A program made the translations under genes and the position numbers. Below are positions 35,465 through 45,569 of a DNA stretch of 64,000 nucleotides, in pieces. Source of the DNA: Vibrio atypicus (GTDB lineage Bacteria; Pseudomonadota; Gammaproteobacteria; Enterobacterales; Vibrionaceae); contig NZ_BLID01000001.1 in assembly GCF_009811315.1 (NCBI RefSeq), positions 310,001-374,000 of the forward strand, read 5' to 3'. A model generated the notes under the pieces. The model was given only the letters and a program-made list of their open reading frames with translations, was not told the origin of the DNA and ran no database searches. The first letter of the stretch is position 1. Each line of letters starts with the position of its first letter.

Positions 35465-36502
35465 ATGTTGTTACGTCGTCTGCCTCTTTCCGTTTCTTAC
35501 ACGCTCTTTGCTCTTGTTTTAACGGTGACAGCCATCAGTTCTATCACCGTTGGTCCAATGAATATCGGCTTTTTTGATAGTGTCCAAAGCCTGATATTTC
35601 GCTCAAATGACTTAGCACCGCACATCAACTTAGTGATTCATGAGATCAGATTCCCTCGAACAATTCTTTGTATGCTTGTCGGAGCTATCTTGGCGATTTG
35701 CGGCACAGTCATGCAAGGTCTATTTCGAAACCCATTGGCTGAGCCCGGTATTATCGGTGTATCTGCCGGGGCATCTCTTGGCGCAGCGATGGCTATTGTT
35801 CTTTTCGCAGAGGTGAGTCAGCAATACCCACAATTCATGAGTCTTGCGGCTGTTCCTCTTTTTGCTTTTTTAGGCGGTGCCCTGACCACGATTTTGGTCT
35901 ACAAATTAGGCACTAGCAAAATGGGAACCTCTGTCACTATCATGTTACTCGCAGGGGTCGCTATTAGTGCGCTTTCCGGAGCCGGTATTGGATTCATGTC
36001 TTTTGTTGCCAACGACCAAATGTTACGGGATCTTTCCTTGTGGTCAATGGGCTCACTAGCGGGTGCTAATTGGACTAGCATCCTTTTATGCAGTGTTACA
36101 TTAGTGATCTTATTGTGGGTCTTCGCACGTAAAGCGATGGCGCTCAACGCACTCTTGCTCGGTGAAGCGGAAGCCGCGCACCTTGGCATCCCGGTTCAAG
36201 CTCTTAAACGTCAACTTATCTTACTCACCGCAGTTGGCGTTGGCATTACTGTCAGTGTCTCTGGCATGATCGGCTTTATTGGCCTTGTGATCCCTCACCT
36301 AGGGCGCATGCTTTCAGGTCCAGATCACCGAACATTACTCCCTATCTCCGCCATCATGGGGGCATTACTACTAACGCTCGCAGATATGTTCTCACGTGTG
36401 GTTGTTGCACCGGCGGAACTCCCTGTCGGAATTGTCACCGCTATCATTGGTGCTCCTTTCTTCATCTATTTGCTGTTTAAACAAAAAGGACGAATCCTTT
36501 AA
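35465..36502 (+). CDS. hutC: Haemin ABC transporter permease
   Basis: The 345-residue FecCD-type permease has about ten transmembrane helices. The GNPLAEPGIIGVSAGASLGA-like segment (FRNPLAEPGIIGVSAGA) and the GMIGFIGLVIPHLGRM region interact with the ATPase in this family. Its stop overlaps hutD by TAATG. Confidence 0.92.
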   Translation: MLLRRLPLSVSYTLFALVLTVTAISSITVGPMNIGFFDSVQSLIFRSNDLAPHINLVIHEIRFPRTILCMLVGAILAICGTVMQGLFRNPLAEPGIIGVSAGASLGAAMAIVLFAEVSQQYPQFMSLAAVPLFAFLGGALTTILVYKLGTSKMGTSVTIMLLAGVAISALSGAGIGFMSFVANDQMLRDLSLWSMGSLAGANWTSILLCSVTLVILLWVFARKAMALNALLLGEAEAAHLGIPVQALKRQLILLTAVGVGITVSVSGMIGFIGLVIPHLGRMLSGPDHRTLLPISAIMGALLLTLADMFSRVVVAPAELPVGIVTAIIGAPFFIYLLFKQKGRIL

Positions 36503-37284
36503 TGCAACCTACTGTTTTATCTGGTCGCAGTATTTCAATGCATTTTGGCCAGCGAACTGTACTCAACAATATTGATATTGATATTCGCGCTGGAGAAGTG
36601 ACAGCCTTATTAGGCCCTAATGGCGCAGGGAAAAGTACCTTGCTGAAACTGCTTTGCGGCGAGATCCCTTCAAATAATCAAATTGAGTACTTTGGTTTAC
36701 ACAAATCAGAATGGCAGCCACAAGTGCTCGCAAAACACTTAGGTATGCTCCCGCAACACAGTACGTTAAGTTTTCCGTTTTTGGCACAAGAAGTGGTTGA
36801 GTTAGGCGCAATCCCGCTCTCTATTCCAAATCGGCAAGCGCAGGCATTGGCTGAGAAATACATGAATAAAACGGATGTAACCCATCTATCTCAACGTTTA
36901 TACCCCTCTCTTTCTGGTGGCGAAAAACAGAGGCTGCACCTAGCTCGAGTGTTAGTACAACTTGATCACGCCAACGACAAAAAGATATTAATGCTTGATG
37001 AGCCAACCTCTGCACTTGATTTAGCCCACCAACACAATACCTTGCGCATCGCTCGTGAATTGGCGGATGAGGAGAACACCGCGGTCGTCGTCGTATTGCA
37101 CGATCTCAACCTTGCGGCCCAATATGCAGATAGATTGGTCATACTTCACAACGGAAAGCTCGTCGTAGATGCTGCGCCATGGGATGCTCTAAAACCGAAA
37201 CTCATTGAGCAAGTCTATGGTTATCATTCAATAGTCGACAAACATCCGTTGATGGATTTCCCTGTCGTCTATCCTGCACATTAG
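36502..37284 (+). CDS. hutD: Haemin ABC transporter ATPase
   Basis: The 260-residue ATPase has Walker A GPNGAGKST near residue 40, signature LSGGEKQR, Walker B ILMLDEPTSALD and the switch VVLHDLNLAAQYA. It completes the HutBCD importer. Nothing clear that looks like a terminator follows before the next gene, 97 bases later. Confidence 0.93.
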   Translation: MQPTVLSGRSISMHFGQRTVLNNIDIDIRAGEVTALLGPNGAGKSTLLKLLCGEIPSNNQIEYFGLHKSEWQPQVLAKHLGMLPQHSTLSFPFLAQEVVELGAIPLSIPNRQAQALAEKYMNKTDVTHLSQRLYPSLSGGEKQRLHLARVLVQLDHANDKKILMLDEPTSALDLAHQHNTLRIARELADEENTAVVVVLHDLNLAAQYADRLVILHNGKLVVDAAPWDALKPKLIEQVYGYHSIVDKHPLMDFPVVYPAH

Positions 37285-37381
37285 ATTATGTGGGATGTGC
37301 GACTAAAGGTGGATAAAACGGGCTCGTGAAGGGTAGACGTAAAACAAGGCTTGTCTATACTCTAAGATAAGTATCAATAGG

Positions 37382-38134
37382 ATGTTGATAGTTATGTTAT
37401 TGACTCGACAATGTTGTTTTTTTTGCTTTTTTTTGTTTATCTCCACTTCAGCTATCGCACACTCTAGTGAGCAAGAAAAGTTGCTCCACGTATGTGGCGA
37501 TGCCATTGATTGGCCACCTTATACCTACACGGATGGAGAAGAGGTAAAAGGGATTGACTTGGACATCCTCAATCAGCTTCTGCCCTCTTTGGGTTATCAG
37601 TTTAATATTACAATGACCTCTTGGACTCGCTGCTTAAAAGGCACAAAGGAAGGTGACTTTGATTTGGCAGTGAGTGCCTCCTATACCGAAGAACGAGCAA
37701 AACACTACCTGTACACGACTTGGTACTATCAAATTACGCCCTACTACCTTTACTCAACGGATCGCTTCCCTGAAGGCCTGCAAATAGAAAATGTTTCAGA
37801 CCTAGAGCAATATAAAGTGTGTGGCATTCATGGCTACAATTATGGTGATTTTCAACTGGAGAGTGTTGAGCAATTTACTTTAAGTAACTTTGAATCCATT
37901 ACTGAGCTCAAACGCCATCAATGTGACGTCTTTTTATCTTGGCAAGAAATCTTATTTGGTATGTTCAACATTTGGGGAATCAATTTTGTTCAAGATGACA
38001 TCGTCGCCAAACCTGTTCCCAACATGCCAAAACACAAGTTTCACATGCTAGTGTCTAAGAAGTTTGAGCAAGCTGAGCAATTGCGAACATCGCTCAGCCA
38101 AGGGTTGAAACAATTTCAGACCAGTAACAACTAG
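37382..38134 (+). CDS. Periplasmic solute-binding protein, SBP_bac_3-like
   Basis: The 250-residue protein has a hydrophobic N-terminus with signal cleavage near AIAHSS, and the family-3 pattern ([57 protein letters not shown]). ATG at 37394 is a possible second start. It is the third lone protein of this family in the window. It ends four bases into the opposite ppsR gene. Ligand unknown. Confidence 0.75.
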   Translation: MLIVMLLTRQCCFFCFFLFISTSAIAHSSEQEKLLHVCGDAIDWPPYTYTDGEEVKGIDLDILNQLLPSLGYQFNITMTSWTRCLKGTKEGDFDLAVSASYTEERAKHYLYTTWYYQITPYYLYSTDRFPEGLQIENVSDLEQYKVCGIHGYNYGDFQLESVEQFTLSNFESITELKRHQCDVFLSWQEILFGMFNIWGINFVQDDIVAKPVPNMPKHKFHMLVSKKFEQAEQLRTSLSQGLKQFQTSNN

Positions 38135-38964
38135 CTCAATCGACGTCTAAGTCCTGCTTTTTCTAAGATACGAGTAGATATCTCCTCAACTGAGAGTGAA
38201 CTGGTGTTGATGTAAGGAATCGCTTCCCGCCTGAACAAAGCTTCGACGCTCGCCAATTCTGAAAGGCATTGCTCCGTACTCGCATATTCACTGCCTGCTA
38301 GACGATTTTCTCGGATCTCTGTTAATCGCTCCGGATCAATCGTCAAACCAAACAGCTTATGTCGATGGATTTCAAATTCTGGTAAAAGTCGTAAGCGTTT
38401 GATGTCTTGATCAATAAAAGGATAATTAACCACTCTTAAACCAAACTGCATCGCCATATAAAGACTGGTTGGCGTTTTGCCACTTCGAGAAACCCCGAGT
38501 AATATAATGTCCGCTTCTTCAAAGCCTTTCATCGTAATCCCATCATCATGGGCCAAGGTATATTCAATTGCTGCGATTCTATCGAAGTAGGTATCTGAAT
38601 CTTTATGGACACTCCGAGAGCGCTGCAATTTAGGTTTTGGTTTCATTTGAATGTCATCTTGAACCTTCTGCACAACACTTTCTAGCACGTCATAGCAGTA
38701 TGCAGGAGCATTCAGCAAGTTTTGGCGAATGTCTGGAATTACAATCGAAAAAAACACTAACGGTTTCACCCCATTTTTCTGGTATGAAATGTCGATCTCT
38801 CTCAGCAAGTCAGTCAATTTGTCCTCACTTTCAACGAAAGGAAAGGTTTTTTCATTCGCTTGAAAAGGGAATTGACCCAGAACAACATGCCCTAAGGTTT
38901 CACATGTTATGGCCGTTCCATCAGAAACATAGAATACATCACGACTTTGACTATCAATTTGCAT
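38131..38964 (-). CDS. ppsR: PEP synthetase regulatory protein (kinase/pyrophosphorylase)
   Basis: The 277-residue DUF299 protein begins [19 protein letters not shown] and has the P-loop-like GVSRSGKT at residues 157-164. It inactivates and reactivates phosphoenolpyruvate synthase by ADP-dependent phosphorylation and phosphate-dependent removal. It is divergent from ppsA, its target, with about 170 bases between the start codons. This pairing is the standard one in proteobacteria. Confidence 0.93.
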   Translation of the reverse strand: MQIDSQSRDVFYVSDGTAITCETLGHVVLGQFPFQANEKTFPFVESEDKLTDLLREIDISYQKNGVKPLVFFSIVIPDIRQNLLNAPAYCYDVLESVVQKVQDDIQMKPKPKLQRSRSVHKDSDTYFDRIAAIEYTLAHDDGITMKGFEEADIILLGVSRSGKTPTSLYMAMQFGLRVVNYPFIDQDIKRLRLLPEFEIHRHKLFGLTIDPERLTEIRENRLAGSEYASTEQCLSELASVEALFRREAIPYINTSSLSVEEISTRILEKAGLRRRLS

Positions 38965-39138
38965 GTTTTATTTAAACTTTAAAATTCTTTTGAGTAGGAT
39001 GGTAACCATAATATCGATAATAAAACCCGGCTGACTATTACGTCCCCCACAGCTTTGAAATTTTGTTCGCAATTTTTTTGAGCTGATACGTAATCGTTTG
39101 CCTTTTCCCTACAAGCTGCAATGTTTCTGGAGAAATAC

Positions 39139-41508
39139 ATGCAAAAGAACACCCTCTGGTTCAATAGCCTATCCATGGATGATGTTGATAAAGTCGGCGG
39201 TAAGAATGCTTCACTTGGAGAGATGGTATCGAATCTTTCTAACGCTGGCGTTTCCGTTCCGAATGGCTTTGCAACAACATCGTTTGCTTTCAATCAATTT
39301 CTTGATTTTGAAGGCTTGGATGAGCGTATCCATCAATTGCTCGATGAACTGGACGTTGATGATGTTGAAGCCCTGCGCAAGACAGGTGCCACTATTCGTC
39401 AATGGGTTTTAGAAGCTCCCTTCCCTGCTGAACTTGAGCAGGATATTCGTAACAACTACCAAGAACTGATTGAAGGTAATAGTGAACTGTCTGTTGCGGT
39501 TCGCTCTTCTGCGACGGCGGAAGATTTGCCTGATGCCTCTTTTGCTGGCCAACAAGAAACCTTCCTTAACGTGAAAGGTATCGATGCGGTTCTCGAGGCA
39601 ACCAAACACGTTTACGCGTCACTATTTAACGACCGCGCTATCTCTTATCGTGTTCACCAAGGGTTTGATCACCGTGGCATCTCTTTGTCGGCAGGTATTC
39701 AACGTATGGTGCGCTCCGACAAAGCTTCCTCTGGTGTGATGTTTACACTCGACACGGAATCTGGCTTTGATCAGGTGGTCTTTATCACCTCTTCATGGGG
39801 CTTGGGTGAAATGGTCGTACAAGGCGCCGTTAACCCTGACGAATTCTACGTTCACAAACCAATGCTTGAAGCCGGTCAACATCCAATCGTAAAAAAGACG
39901 TTTGGCTCAAAGCTCATCAAAATGATCTACTCGACCAACCAAGAGATTGGTAAACAAGTCGACATTATTGATACCACTGAACAAGAGCGTAACCAGTTCT
40001 CTCTAAACGATGAAGAGATTAAAGAACTGGCGAAGCAAGCAATGATCATCGAAAAGCACTATCAGCGTCCAATGGACATTGAATGGGCGAAAGATGGTAT
40101 CGATGGCAAGCTTTACATTGTTCAAGCACGCCCTGAAACGGTTTGCTCCCAAAGCGAGCAAAACGTTATTGAGCGCTATGAACTTAACAACAAAGCAGAC
40201 GTGCTAATTGAAGGTCGAGCAATTGGACAACGCATTGGTAGCGGTCCAGTTCGCTTGGTTGACTCTCTTGATCAGATGTCTCTTGTTCAAGAAGGCGATG
40301 TCCTTGTTACTGATATGACCGATCCTGATTGGGAACCAGTCATGAAGAAAGCCTCAGCGATTGTCACCAACCGTGGCGGTCGTACTTGTCATGCGGCAAT
40401 CATCGCGCGTGAACTGGGCATACCTGCGATTGTGGGTTGTGGTACGGCGACAAGCAGCTTAAGCGATGGCGCAACTGTGACTGTTTCTTGCTCTGAAGGT
40501 GAAACAGGTTATGTCTACGCCGGAGAGCTTGATTTTGAGATCAAACGTTCTGCTGTCGATGAATTGCCTTTGCTTCCAACCAAGGTGATGATGAACGTTG
40601 GCAACCCAGATCGTGCGTTCGACTTCGCTCAAATCCCAAATGAAGGTGTTGGTCTTGCACGCTTAGAATTCATCATCAATAAGATGATTGGTATTCACCC
40701 GAAAGCACTGCTTAACTTTGATGCACAGAGTGACGAACTGAAAGCAGAGATTAGTCAGCGTATCCGTGGATATGAAGATCCTATCGACTTTTACGTCAGC
40801 AAGTTGACCGAAGGCATAGCAACTATTGCAGCCGCATTCTGGCCAAAACGCGTCATTGTTCGTATGTCTGATTTTAAGTCAAACGAATACAGTAACTTGG
40901 TTGGTGGACAAGGCTATGAACCTCACGAAGAGAACCCAATGCTTGGTTTCCGTGGTGCTTCGCGTTATATCTCGCCGGTCTTTGAAGACTGTTTTGAATT
41001 AGAAACACAAGCGATCAAGCGAGCTCGCAATGAGATGGGTCTAAAGAACGTCGAAATTATGATTCCATTTGTTCGAACTCCTAGCGAAGCAGCATCTGTC
41101 ATTGATCTACTTGCTAAGTTCGACCTTCGCCGTGGCGACCAAGGTTTGAAAGTGATCATGATGTGCGAGCTTCCATCCAATGCCATTTTGGCGGATGAGT
41201 TCCTCAAGTACTTTGATGGTTTCTCTATTGGCTCCAACGATATGACTCAGCTAACTCTGGGCCTTGACCGTGACTCTGGTGACGTCGCGCATTTATTTGA
41301 TGAGCGTAACCCAGCCGTCAAGGCGATGCTGAAAATGGCAATTGATGCGGCAACTAAAGCCGGGAAATATGTCGGTATTTGTGGTCAAGGACCTTCAGAT
41401 CATGAAGATCTTGCAGAATGGTTGATGGAACAAGGCATTAGCTCAGTTTCGTTAAACCCTGATACTGTTATCGATACTTGGTTGCAACTGGGTAAAGTCA
41501 ATAACTAA
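39139..41508 (+). CDS. ppsA: Phosphoenolpyruvate synthase
   Basis: The 789-residue enzyme converts pyruvate and ATP to PEP, AMP and phosphate. It has an N-terminal ATP-grasp-like domain ([35 protein letters not shown]), the phosphohistidine domain with His418 in [18 protein letters not shown], and the C-terminal PEP/pyruvate-binding barrel with [13 protein letters not shown] at 39139 has GGAG upstream, whereas the extended ATG at 39121 does not. A strong terminator follows. Confidence 0.95.
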   Translation: MQKNTLWFNSLSMDDVDKVGGKNASLGEMVSNLSNAGVSVPNGFATTSFAFNQFLDFEGLDERIHQLLDELDVDDVEALRKTGATIRQWVLEAPFPAELEQDIRNNYQELIEGNSELSVAVRSSATAEDLPDASFAGQQETFLNVKGIDAVLEATKHVYASLFNDRAISYRVHQGFDHRGISLSAGIQRMVRSDKASSGVMFTLDTESGFDQVVFITSSWGLGEMVVQGAVNPDEFYVHKPMLEAGQHPIVKKTFGSKLIKMIYSTNQEIGKQVDIIDTTEQERNQFSLNDEEIKELAKQAMIIEKHYQRPMDIEWAKDGIDGKLYIVQARPETVCSQSEQNVIERYELNNKADVLIEGRAIGQRIGSGPVRLVDSLDQMSLVQEGDVLVTDMTDPDWEPVMKKASAIVTNRGGRTCHAAIIARELGIPAIVGCGTATSSLSDGATVTVSCSEGETGYVYAGELDFEIKRSAVDELPLLPTKVMMNVGNPDRAFDFAQIPNEGVGLARLEFIINKMIGIHPKALLNFDAQSDELKAEISQRIRGYEDPIDFYVSKLTEGIATIAAAFWPKRVIVRMSDFKSNEYSNLVGGQGYEPHEENPMLGFRGASRYISPVFEDCFELETQAIKRARNEMGLKNVEIMIPFVRTPSEAASVIDLLAKFDLRRGDQGLKVIMMCELPSNAILADEFLKYFDGFSIGSNDMTQLTLGLDRDSGDVAHLFDERNPAVKAMLKMAIDAATKAGKYVGICGQGPSDHEDLAEWLMEQGISSVSLNPDTVIDTWLQLGKVNN

Positions 41509-41522
41509 GCTTCAATAACAAC

Positions 41523-41550
41523 AAAGGCGGCTAAATTAGCCGCCTTTTTT
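41523..41550. terminator. Terminator after ppsA, likely bidirectional
   Basis: AAAGGCGGCT and AGCCGCCTTT form the stem around AAATT, followed by TTTTTT on the plus strand. Its A-rich left flank also gives a T-run on the minus strand behind the M23 peptidase gene. Confidence 0.88.
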
Positions 41551-41567
41551 ACACTTCTAGTAACGTA

Positions 41568-42875
41568 TTAACTTGCTGTCTTGTTGTTACCTTGATTCGC
41601 CAGCTTCATTTCTTGTTTTTTCAGCATTGCATTTAACTCATCTCGACGCTGTTTGAACGCTGCCATTTCACTCTTAGGCACTGAATTAGCCATTGGGATA
41701 TTGGCTTTCATCGCATTCACTGCGCGGCCACGATCCAACAATTCATAGTGAATATGAGGGCCGGTTACGCGTCCTGTCGAACCTGACAAACCAATACGTT
41801 GTCCACGCGATACTTTTTGTCCCTTACGAACCAAAATCTTGCTCAGGTGCAGATAACGAGTCTTGTATCGGCTACCATGTTGAACGACTACATAGTTGCC
41901 AGCATAAGGGTGTTTGCGTGTCATGATTACAACACCATCACCCGTTGATACAATCGGCGTCCCTGTTGGTGTAGCCCAGTCAGTACCGTTATGCGGTGAA
42001 ACACGACCTGTGACAGGATGCTTACGATTAGGATTGAAATGAGAACTCAAACGATAACGACCATTCACGGGCATTCGTTGGAAAGCACGCTGTAAACTAT
42101 CTCCATTTTGATCGTAATATTGACCATCTGTATGAAGATACGCCGTTAGCTCTCTTCCTCTATTAACTATCTTCACCGCTTGCAGTTCACGATTTCCGGT
42201 TAAGATACCATCAACAAACTGTCTTGACTGAACGACCTCAAATTTATCTCCCGCTCGAAGATCACGAGAGAAATTAACTTTGTCTTTCAACAAACTCACA
42301 ATTTGGTTTATCTCATTCACTCCAAGTCCTAACGCATGAACAGACTTAGAAAAGCTCCCGTTGATTTCACCAACCAAAGCAAACGAACTCCAATCACCTG
42401 GTATTTTTACATCTTCAAAGCTGTAACTGCCGTCATCTAAACGTGTATAAACAGCACTTTCAACCAAGCTAAACTCCAACTCCATCTTCTGTAAGATCGA
42501 GTCTTTTTCCCCTTTCCAAAAACGCAGTGTGTGTCCAGGCTTCAATGTATCTAGAGCAAGATAGTTCAAGTCTGTTGCCATAACGTTCATCATTTCGCTA
42601 TAGCCAAAACCTAACTGTTCAAAAATCGAACTCAGGTTATCACCGGGTTTAATAACATATTCAAAATCCGGGACATCAACGATTTCTTGCTCTGTATGTA
42701 AAATATTAGAAACAATCTGTGATTCAGGAATGGAAAGGTCAATAGTGCGTGTAAGAGAGCCACTATTGTTAGTAGAAGAAATTGCCACAACAGCCAGAAT
42801 CGGCAGACTTAACAGTGACCATTTTTTTACTTTTGAAAGCTCATTGAAGCGAGTATTGAGTATTTTCGCGCTCAC
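41568..42875 (-). CDS. LysM-M23 peptidoglycan DD-endopeptidase (MepM/Shy-like)
   Basis: The 435-residue protein has an N-terminal membrane anchor (residues of about 19-38), an OapA/LysM-like region (FEYVIKPGDNLSSIFEQLGFG, near residue 72) and a C-terminal M23 domain with zinc ligands His295 and Asp299 (HNGTDWA) and His374-x-His376 (HIHYEL). Such enzymes cut peptide cross-links during cell growth; V. cholerae Shy proteins have this build. It is convergent with ppsA and shares the terminator. Confidence 0.88.
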   Translation of the reverse strand: MSAKILNTRFNELSKVKKWSLLSLPILAVVAISSTNNSGSLTRTIDLSIPESQIVSNILHTEQEIVDVPDFEYVIKPGDNLSSIFEQLGFGYSEMMNVMATDLNYLALDTLKPGHTLRFWKGEKDSILQKMELEFSLVESAVYTRLDDGSYSFEDVKIPGDWSSFALVGEINGSFSKSVHALGLGVNEINQIVSLLKDKVNFSRDLRAGDKFEVVQSRQFVDGILTGNRELQAVKIVNRGRELTAYLHTDGQYYDQNGDSLQRAFQRMPVNGRYRLSSHFNPNRKHPVTGRVSPHNGTDWATPTGTPIVSTGDGVVIMTRKHPYAGNYVVVQHGSRYKTRYLHLSKILVRKGQKVSRGQRIGLSGSTGRVTGPHIHYELLDRGRAVNAMKANIPMANSVPKSEMAAFKQRRDELNAMLKKQEMKLANQGNNKTAS

Positions 42876-42962
42876 AACTTTACCCTTTGTACTGAATCAA
42901 AGGAGTAAGAGTACGAATTTCTGCAAAGGTTGTCACCTAACGAATGTCAAACTTAGATCAAT

Positions 42963-42989
42963 AAAAGGTGCACTTTGGCACCTTTTTTT
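42963..42989. terminator. Rho-independent terminator-like hairpin
   Basis: AAAGGTGC and GCACCTTT form the stem around ACTTTG with TTTTTTT after it on the plus strand. On the minus strand, downstream of the 99-residue gene, the tail is T-rich too. It lies between the glycogen-binding gene end and the M23 gene. Confidence 0.75.
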
Positions 42990-43006
42990 GTTACTGAGTC
43001 GCTAGA

Positions 43007-43306
43007 TTATTGATATGTCGTGATTAACCCGTTGTCATCACCAAATCCATTCGGTTTAAAGTGATCGGCGTGAGGATCATTAACCCACTTTTCATTGTCG
43101 ACCAAATAGCGGAATTCGAATTCACGGTCTTTAGGTAAACGGGTTTTAAACTTGTAAGATTTGGATTTGACCACTTTCTTCATTTCAACCGGTTGCCAGT
43201 CCAAGAAATCGGCCACGAGTACCGCTGCTTTCTCGACTTCCGCCGCTGGTAACTCAAAGGTCACTTCTACTTCGTCCTTCGTTTTAAAATAGCGTTTATT
43301 GATCAT
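43007..43306 (-). CDS. Stand-alone glycogen-binding (CBM48/AMPK-like) domain protein
   Basis: The 99-residue protein is a single E-set/CBM48 domain: VEVTFELPAAEVEKAAVLVADFLDWQPVEMKK, then YKFKTRLPKDREFEFRYLVDNEKWVNDPHADHF, with the Trp and Lys/Tyr positions usual for glycogen binding. No catalytic domain is attached. It ends at a terminator hairpin. A regulator or adaptor at glycogen is possible. Confidence 0.8.
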   Translation of the reverse strand: MINKRYFKTKDEVEVTFELPAAEVEKAAVLVADFLDWQPVEMKKVVKSKSYKFKTRLPKDREFEFRYLVDNEKWVNDPHADHFKPNGFGDDNGLITTYQ

Positions 43307-43387
43307 CTATTACTCCCTTAACAACAAACATAAAAAATAACGACTACTCAAAACAATAAGCAACATTGGACATATTTACAACTATAT

Positions 43388-44005
43388 TTACTCGGCCTGA
43401 TGTAGAGTACTAGCTCTACCAATAGTGAATGTACGAGTCTCTTCTTTATTAGGCTTGTCACTCATAGCTTGATTTTCACCGTGTATTAGCAGTGTCACTT
43501 TGAGAGTGGATTCGCTCAGTTCAACCCCCGAAATCGCTACTCGGTCTCCCAGAAATTCCGCTTGTTTGACTACCATTCGTTTCACTGCCGGATCAAAATA
43601 GAAACGAGCAAGATAGTAAAAAACACCACTACCTTGATTTGATACAGCCATTACAGATGCATAGTCATTGTCTGAAAGTTGTTTTAACCATTGAGTATCG
43701 ACGATGACTCGCCCTCTTTCTGCACCAGAATCATAACGACCAGAAGCTAGCTTTGTCTCTGCATCGTATTGGTCAATAAAACTAAACGCTTTTGTCTCAG
43801 GTACTTCAATCGTCCATGGATTTGGAGAGTCAATACCGAATACCAGTTTAACAACAGGGTCCATTGTTTTCTGCTGGCTAGGGAATTTTGCCATGATCTC
43901 TTCATCACTGAGTGAGAATCGGTACACCCCGGCAATTGAAACAATAACGAGCATGACAATAGGAATCAGTAGTATCAAAGGTATCGGCAATCGACGTTTT
44001 TTCAT
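43388..44005 (-). CDS. Membrane-anchored hypothetical protein
   Basis: The 205-residue protein has an N-terminal transmembrane segment (PIPLILLIPIVMLVIVSIAGVY, after MKKRRL) and a soluble C-terminal part predicted as beta-rich. No domain is recognised. It is 81 bases upstream of the CBM48 gene on the same strand. The basic N-terminus puts the rest in the periplasm. Confidence 0.6.
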   Translation of the reverse strand: MKKRRLPIPLILLIPIVMLVIVSIAGVYRFSLSDEEIMAKFPSQQKTMDPVVKLVFGIDSPNPWTIEVPETKAFSFIDQYDAETKLASGRYDSGAERGRVIVDTQWLKQLSDNDYASVMAVSNQGSGVFYYLARFYFDPAVKRMVVKQAEFLGDRVAISGVELSESTLKVTLLIHGENQAMSDKPNKEETRTFTIGRASTLHQAE

Positions 44006-44136
44006 TATTAACTCTCAGTACATCTTAAACTTGAGTAATGCTACATTACTCACTGATTACATTTGACTAATTATACTTTACTGGCCTAAAAATAGTGACA
44101 TAGAACCATGTTCTGATGATGTGAATGGGAGGCAAT

Positions 44137-44544
44137 ATGAAAAGTGGCGAAACACTACGCACTGCCGAGTGCAGTTGTGGTCAAGTTTCACTCAGTTGCA
44201 AAGGTGATCCTCAGCGAACATCAATTTGTCACTGTTTCGAATGCCAAAAGCGGACCGGGAGCGTTTTCGGCGTCCAGGCTCGCTTTAACAAAGAACAAGT
44301 CATCTCTAATGGAGAAATGAACGAGTACACACGTATCACAGACTCCGGTAACCAAGTGACCTACTCATTTTGCCCGAGATGTAGCACAACGATGCTCCTT
44401 ACTTTATCTGCAATGCCTGACATCCTTGTCGTGCCTGTCGGTGTTTTCAATCGACATGATTTACCCAATCCAACATTTTCTATCTATGAGGAAAGGCAGC
44501 ATATGTGGGTAAAGTTTGACTGCCAAATGGAACACTACCAATAA
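44137..44544 (+). CDS. GFA-family (glutathione-dependent formaldehyde-activating-like) protein
   Basis: The protein of about 135 residues has the zinc-binding Cys pattern of the GFA family: CSCGQVSLSCKG, CHCFECQKRTGSVFG and FCPRCST. ATG at 44137 follows GGGAGG. The reaction of most members is not established. It stands alone between a hypothetical and a DUF1275 gene. Confidence 0.85.
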   Translation: MKSGETLRTAECSCGQVSLSCKGDPQRTSICHCFECQKRTGSVFGVQARFNKEQVISNGEMNEYTRITDSGNQVTYSFCPRCSTTMLLTLSAMPDILVVPVGVFNRHDLPNPTFSIYEERQHMWVKFDCQMEHYQ

Positions 44545-44665
44545 GCCTCAATCGCAAGTCTTTGATTGAATATGACTTGTTCACGATCAACGAATTAAGC
44601 GATTTCTATCTGTTTCTACTCATCTTCTAGGTCTATAATCCGGGCTTAGTTTCAAGGGGCATATT

Positions 44666-45364
44666 GTGATTTCAAGATTACCGAAATGGGTAGAATATGG
44701 AGCATTCCTACTCGCACTATTGGCTGGTGTAGTTAACGCGATTGGGTTGCTTGGATTTCAGCATCAAGCAGTCTCACACATCTCTGGCACCGTAACATTA
44801 CTTGGTACCAGTATCGAAGCATTTGATCAGCAAACTCTTCATTTACTCATGGTATTACTAAGTTTTCTGCTTGGTGCGACTCTGAGTGGCGTCTTCATCG
44901 AAAATACCGCGTTAAAGCTGGGGCGACGCTACGGCATTGCTCTCTGTATTGAGAGTGGACTATTGTTCATCTCCTATCTAATGCTGACCAAGGGATTCAT
45001 TTCCGGGCAGTATTTTGCGTCAGCCGCCTGCGGATTACAAAATGCCATGATAACCACTTTTAGCGGTGCAGTTGTGCGTACAACACATATGACCGGTATC
45101 ATCACAGACTTAGGGATAATGATTGGAGCAAGACTAAGGGGGGAGCGGTTTGATTATCGCAAAGCGAAGCTGTTTCTCTTCATCTTCTTAGGTTTTGTAT
45201 TCGGTGGCACAGTCGGAGCGAAACTCTATTCTCTATATGAACTATCGGCTTTGCTCATGCCAATCATTCTCGCACTTGTACTTGCAGTTGCTTATTGGCT
45301 GTACCTTTACTTCTTCACAGGAAAGACCGAGATCACAAATAACATCAAAAACCAAAATAAATAA
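44666..45364 (+). CDS. DUF1275 (YoaK-like) membrane protein
   Basis: The 232-residue protein has six or so transmembrane helices and the DUF1275 core (GVVNAIGLLGFQHQAVSHISGTVTLLGTS, ACGLQNAMITTFSGAVVRTTHMTGIITDLGI). It starts at GTG with AAGGGGC before it. Function is unknown. It shares no operon sign with its neighbours. Confidence 0.85.
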   Translation: MISRLPKWVEYGAFLLALLAGVVNAIGLLGFQHQAVSHISGTVTLLGTSIEAFDQQTLHLLMVLLSFLLGATLSGVFIENTALKLGRRYGIALCIESGLLFISYLMLTKGFISGQYFASAACGLQNAMITTFSGAVVRTTHMTGIITDLGIMIGARLRGERFDYRKAKLFLFIFLGFVFGGTVGAKLYSLYELSALLMPIILALVLAVAYWLYLYFFTGKTEITNNIKNQNK

Positions 45365-45569
45365 CAACTTCATTACATACTTCTATTAACATGCCAAATG
45401 GCAATATTATTTCATGAATAATTAACGACATTTAATGAATAGTATTGCGAAGAAGTCGAGAAAGCGCTAATCTTGCGCTCATTGACCGAATATGGATGTT
45501 TAGTGAATATATATGCGAGCCAAGGTGGCCGACGCTATACTATTGACTAGTAGTAAATCGAGAAATGTA

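Noticed and set aside
37405..37440. T-rich run as a terminator after hutD
   Set aside because: It is inside the signal-peptide codons of the next gene and has no hairpin before it.
45392..45403. Small palindrome TGCCAAATGGCA before the YjiH gene
   Set aside because: It is short, no T-run or second copy supports it, and chance occurrence is likely.
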